In this document: piece after piece, positions 16,650-17,855 of the stretch
How positions within the stretch are numbered: position 1 is the stretch's first letter
Layout of the letters: each line of letters opens with the position of its first letter
Source: Clostridiales bacterium
GTDB taxonomy: Bacteria > Bacillota > Clostridia > Oscillospirales > CAG-382
Direction of reading: 5' to 3'
DNA: 17,855 nucleotides
Assembly (NCBI GenBank): GCA_003343885.1
Contig: QAKH01000054.1
Coordinates: 1 to 17,855, forward strand
The notes under the pieces: model-generated
What the model was told of the DNA's origin: nothing
Databases searched by the model: none
What the model saw: only the letters and a program-made list of their open reading frames with translations
Program-made: the position numbers and the translations under genes

Positions 16650-17504
16650 ATGTACGTATACACAAACGACCTGCTTATCAAAAGAATGAACGAATATGAC
16701 ATATTTTTCGGCGAAAGCGGATATGTCCGCACAGACGAGTCATGGAGAAGCAGTAAAGTCTGCTCTCCTTTTACAAGGATATATTATGTCGATGAAGGTA
16801 AGGCGCTGCTGCGTACAGCGTCTGAGGATGTAATTATGGAACCGGGCAATGTATATTTGATTCCGGCAGGACTTGTATACGACTACGAAGGTATTCCGTC
16901 GGTGCAAAAACTATTTTTCCACATAAACCTGTTCAAGCCGGACGGATACGACATGATGCTTGAATTTGACCGTGTCGGAATACTGCCTTGTCCGCTTGAG
17001 CATATGAAATACCTTAAAACCTTATATGAGTCTGACAGCTTTGCAAATACTGTGATAATAAAGAGCTGTATCTGCGAAACCGTTTCCGAAATGATAAAAA
17101 AATATCGTATAGGGGCAGAAATGAGGGAGAATTACTCACCTCTCGTGCAAAACACAATGAAGTATATACGAGCAAATCTTTCAGTAAAGCTGAATATTTC
17201 GGAGATAGCGGACAAGCAGTTCGTATCGGTGAGCACGCTTACAAAGCAGTTCAAGGAACAGACCGGGCGCACACTCGGAGCTTATATTGACGACCTTATA
17301 ATGTACTCGGCGCAAAGAAAGCTTTTACGTACCGATATTCCCATAAACGAAGTGAGTGAGAAGCTCGGCTTTTGCGATCAGTTTTACTTTTCCCGCTATT
17401 TTAAACGCAGATGCGGAGAAGCTCCGTTAAAATACCGCAAACGTATGAGAACTGTAGACTTCGGAACTCAACCGGAAATCACGATGGTGAAAATAGGCAG
17501 GTAA
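16650..17504 (+). CDS. AraC-family transcriptional regulator
   Basis: This 284-residue protein has an AraC/cupin-like sensor domain at about residues 20-110 (EGKALLRTASEDVIMEPGN then VYLIPAGLVYDY). A C-terminal pair of helix-turn-helix motifs follows: the first near 182-203 (NISEIADKQFVSVSTLTKQF), the second near 231-253, with the family signature INEVSEKLGF...FYFSRYFKRRCGEAPLKYRK (232-264). Such proteins usually sense a small molecule, often a sugar, and activate nearby genes. The CCGGAGGA ribosome binding site lies about 6 nt before the ATG. Its targets may be the lipoprotein or the divergent glg operon, but that is inference from proximity only. A terminator follows closely. Confidence 0.9.
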   Translation: MYVYTNDLLIKRMNEYDIFFGESGYVRTDESWRSSKVCSPFTRIYYVDEGKALLRTASEDVIMEPGNVYLIPAGLVYDYEGIPSVQKLFFHINLFKPDGYDMMLEFDRVGILPCPLEHMKYLKTLYESDSFANTVIIKSCICETVSEMIKKYRIGAEMRENYSPLVQNTMKYIRANLSVKLNISEIADKQFVSVSTLTKQFKEQTGRTLGAYIDDLIMYSAQRKLLRTDIPINEVSEKLGFCDQFYFSRYFKRRCGEAPLKYRKRMRTVDFGTQPEITMVKIGR

Positions 17505-17544
17505 AAACCTATCTAAAACGGTTGAATAAGTGGAGACAAATTAA

Positions 17545-17579
17545 GGGAAAACCCCCGGCGAGGGTTTTCCCTCTTTTTT
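17545..17579 (+). terminator. Intrinsic terminator after the AraC-type regulator
   Basis: A perfect 10-bp stem GGGAAAACCC/GGGTTTTCCC (17545-17554, 17562-17571) with loop CCGGCGA is followed by TCTTTTTT. This is a textbook rho-independent terminator 40 bp after the gene's stop. Confidence 0.92.
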
Positions 17580-17600
17580 AGCCGCAAAGCGGTTAAAAAA
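17574..17600. repeat. Second, symmetric hairpin sharing the terminator's T-run
   Basis: TTTTTTAGCCGC (17574-17585), loop AAA, GCGGTTAAAAAA (17589-17600): a 12-bp stem with a single G-T type mismatch. Its left arm is the T-tract of the preceding terminator, so the two structures are mutually exclusive in RNA. The left arm also contains TTTTAGCCGC, the core of the repeat array upstream of the amylase. Read on the minus strand it could help end transcription entering from the right. Confidence 0.6.
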
Positions 17601-17654
17601 TTCACCCTTTCCTGCGCTTTATGACGCAAAAAAGAATTTTCGCTCTCTGCGGAG

Positions 17655-17689
17655 GCTTTTCTTTCGGAGAAAAGCGGGGCAAAAGAACT
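17655..17689. repeat. 35-bp direct repeat, copy 1 (hairpin element)
   Basis: Identical over 35 bp to 17821-17855. It starts with an 8-bp perfect stem GCTTTTCT/AGAAAAGC (17655-17662, 17668-17675) around a TTCGG loop and continues GGGGCAAAAGAACT. The flanks of the two copies differ. Confidence 0.85.
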
Positions 17690-17820
17690 CGATTTTTATA
17701 TTTCGCTCTGAGTTTGCGTGCTTGAATTTATGGCACGCAAACGGGCGCGGATTCGCGAAAAACAAAATACGTTATTTTCTCTTGCTCGCCCGCGAATATT
17801 GCTGCGGCTCTCAGCCGCCC
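17690..17820. other. Gene-free, hairpin-rich spacer between the two repeat copies
   Basis: I see no gene here. It contains a perfect 10-bp inverted repeat GTTTGCGTGC/GCACGCAAAC (17712-17721, 17733-17742), a spaced ATTCGCG/CGCGAAT pair (17751-17757, 17791-17797), and a tight hairpin GCGGCT-CTC-AGCCGC (17804-17818). None is followed by a convincing T-run. With the flanking 35-bp copies the stretch looks like dispersed palindromic repeat DNA. Confidence 0.6.
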
Positions 17821-17855
17821 GCTTTTCTTTCGGAGAAAAGCGGGGCAAAAGAACT
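17821..17855. repeat. 35-bp direct repeat, copy 2, reaching the window end
   Basis: Exact second copy of 17655-17689, with the same TTCGG-loop hairpin. It is cut by the window edge, so the shared segment may be longer than 35 bp and further copies may lie outside. Confidence 0.85.

Noticed and set aside
17600..17855. Partial gene at the right edge
   Set aside because: No start with a ribosome binding site and no recognisable protein; the stretch is dominated by palindromes and a direct repeat.

Overview
The window looks like a chromosomal segment of a low-to-moderate GC Clostridia bacterium, most likely a gut-type Oscillospiraceae/Ruminococcaceae relative. The reasons are the GlgC plus GlgD pair (a Firmicutes trait), strong AGGAGG-type ribosome binding sites, AT-rich promoters close to the sigma-A consensus, and a Cys-lipidated surface protein with a copper-amine-oxidase-N-like C-terminal domain. 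The species cannot be named from the sequence alone.

Layout. At the left edge (1-476, minus strand) is the 5' part of a DDE transposase of the IS481-like type, cut off by the window end. Next, all on the minus strand, comes a glycogen metabolism locus read from right to left: glgB (branching enzyme), glgC and glgD (ADP-glucose pyrophosphorylase catalytic and regulatory subunits, translationally coupled), glgA (glycogen synthase) and glgP (phosphorylase). This is the classic Firmicutes glgBCDAP order. It is driven by a good promoter upstream of glgB (-35 at 11314-11319, -10 at 11291-11296) and closed by a hairpin terminator at 2746-2790. Past that terminator, in the same direction, is a cytoplasmic GH13_20-type maltogenic amylase/neopullulanase gene (634-2583) with its own TTG start and a degenerate tandem repeat upstream. 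Together these genes make ADP-glucose, polymerise and branch it, and take glycogen or maltodextrins apart again.

Divergent from glgB, across a 316-bp AT-rich intergenic region with two opposed sigma-A-like promoters, lies a 1329-residue lipoprotein gene (11563-15552). It has two GH67-N-like modules, two LamG-like beta-sandwich regions, a GH99/WbsX-like putative catalytic domain, a CBM-like module and a Cu-amine-oxidase-N-like tail. A PHP-family phosphoesterase (HisK-like) and an AraC-family regulator follow on the plus strand. A strong intrinsic terminator (17545-17579) ends this side. The last 275 bp hold no gene but are packed with hairpins and a 35-bp direct repeat that reaches the window end.

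The points most worth a second look are: a one-base frameshift near the 3' end of glgP that removes the last ~48 residues from the intact frame, and that any ORF caller would miss; the unusual multidomain GH99/WbsX-like lipoprotein facing the glycogen operon; the ~28-bp degenerate repeat array before the amylase, whose core recurs in a hairpin beside the far-right terminator; and the duplicated hairpin element at the right end.
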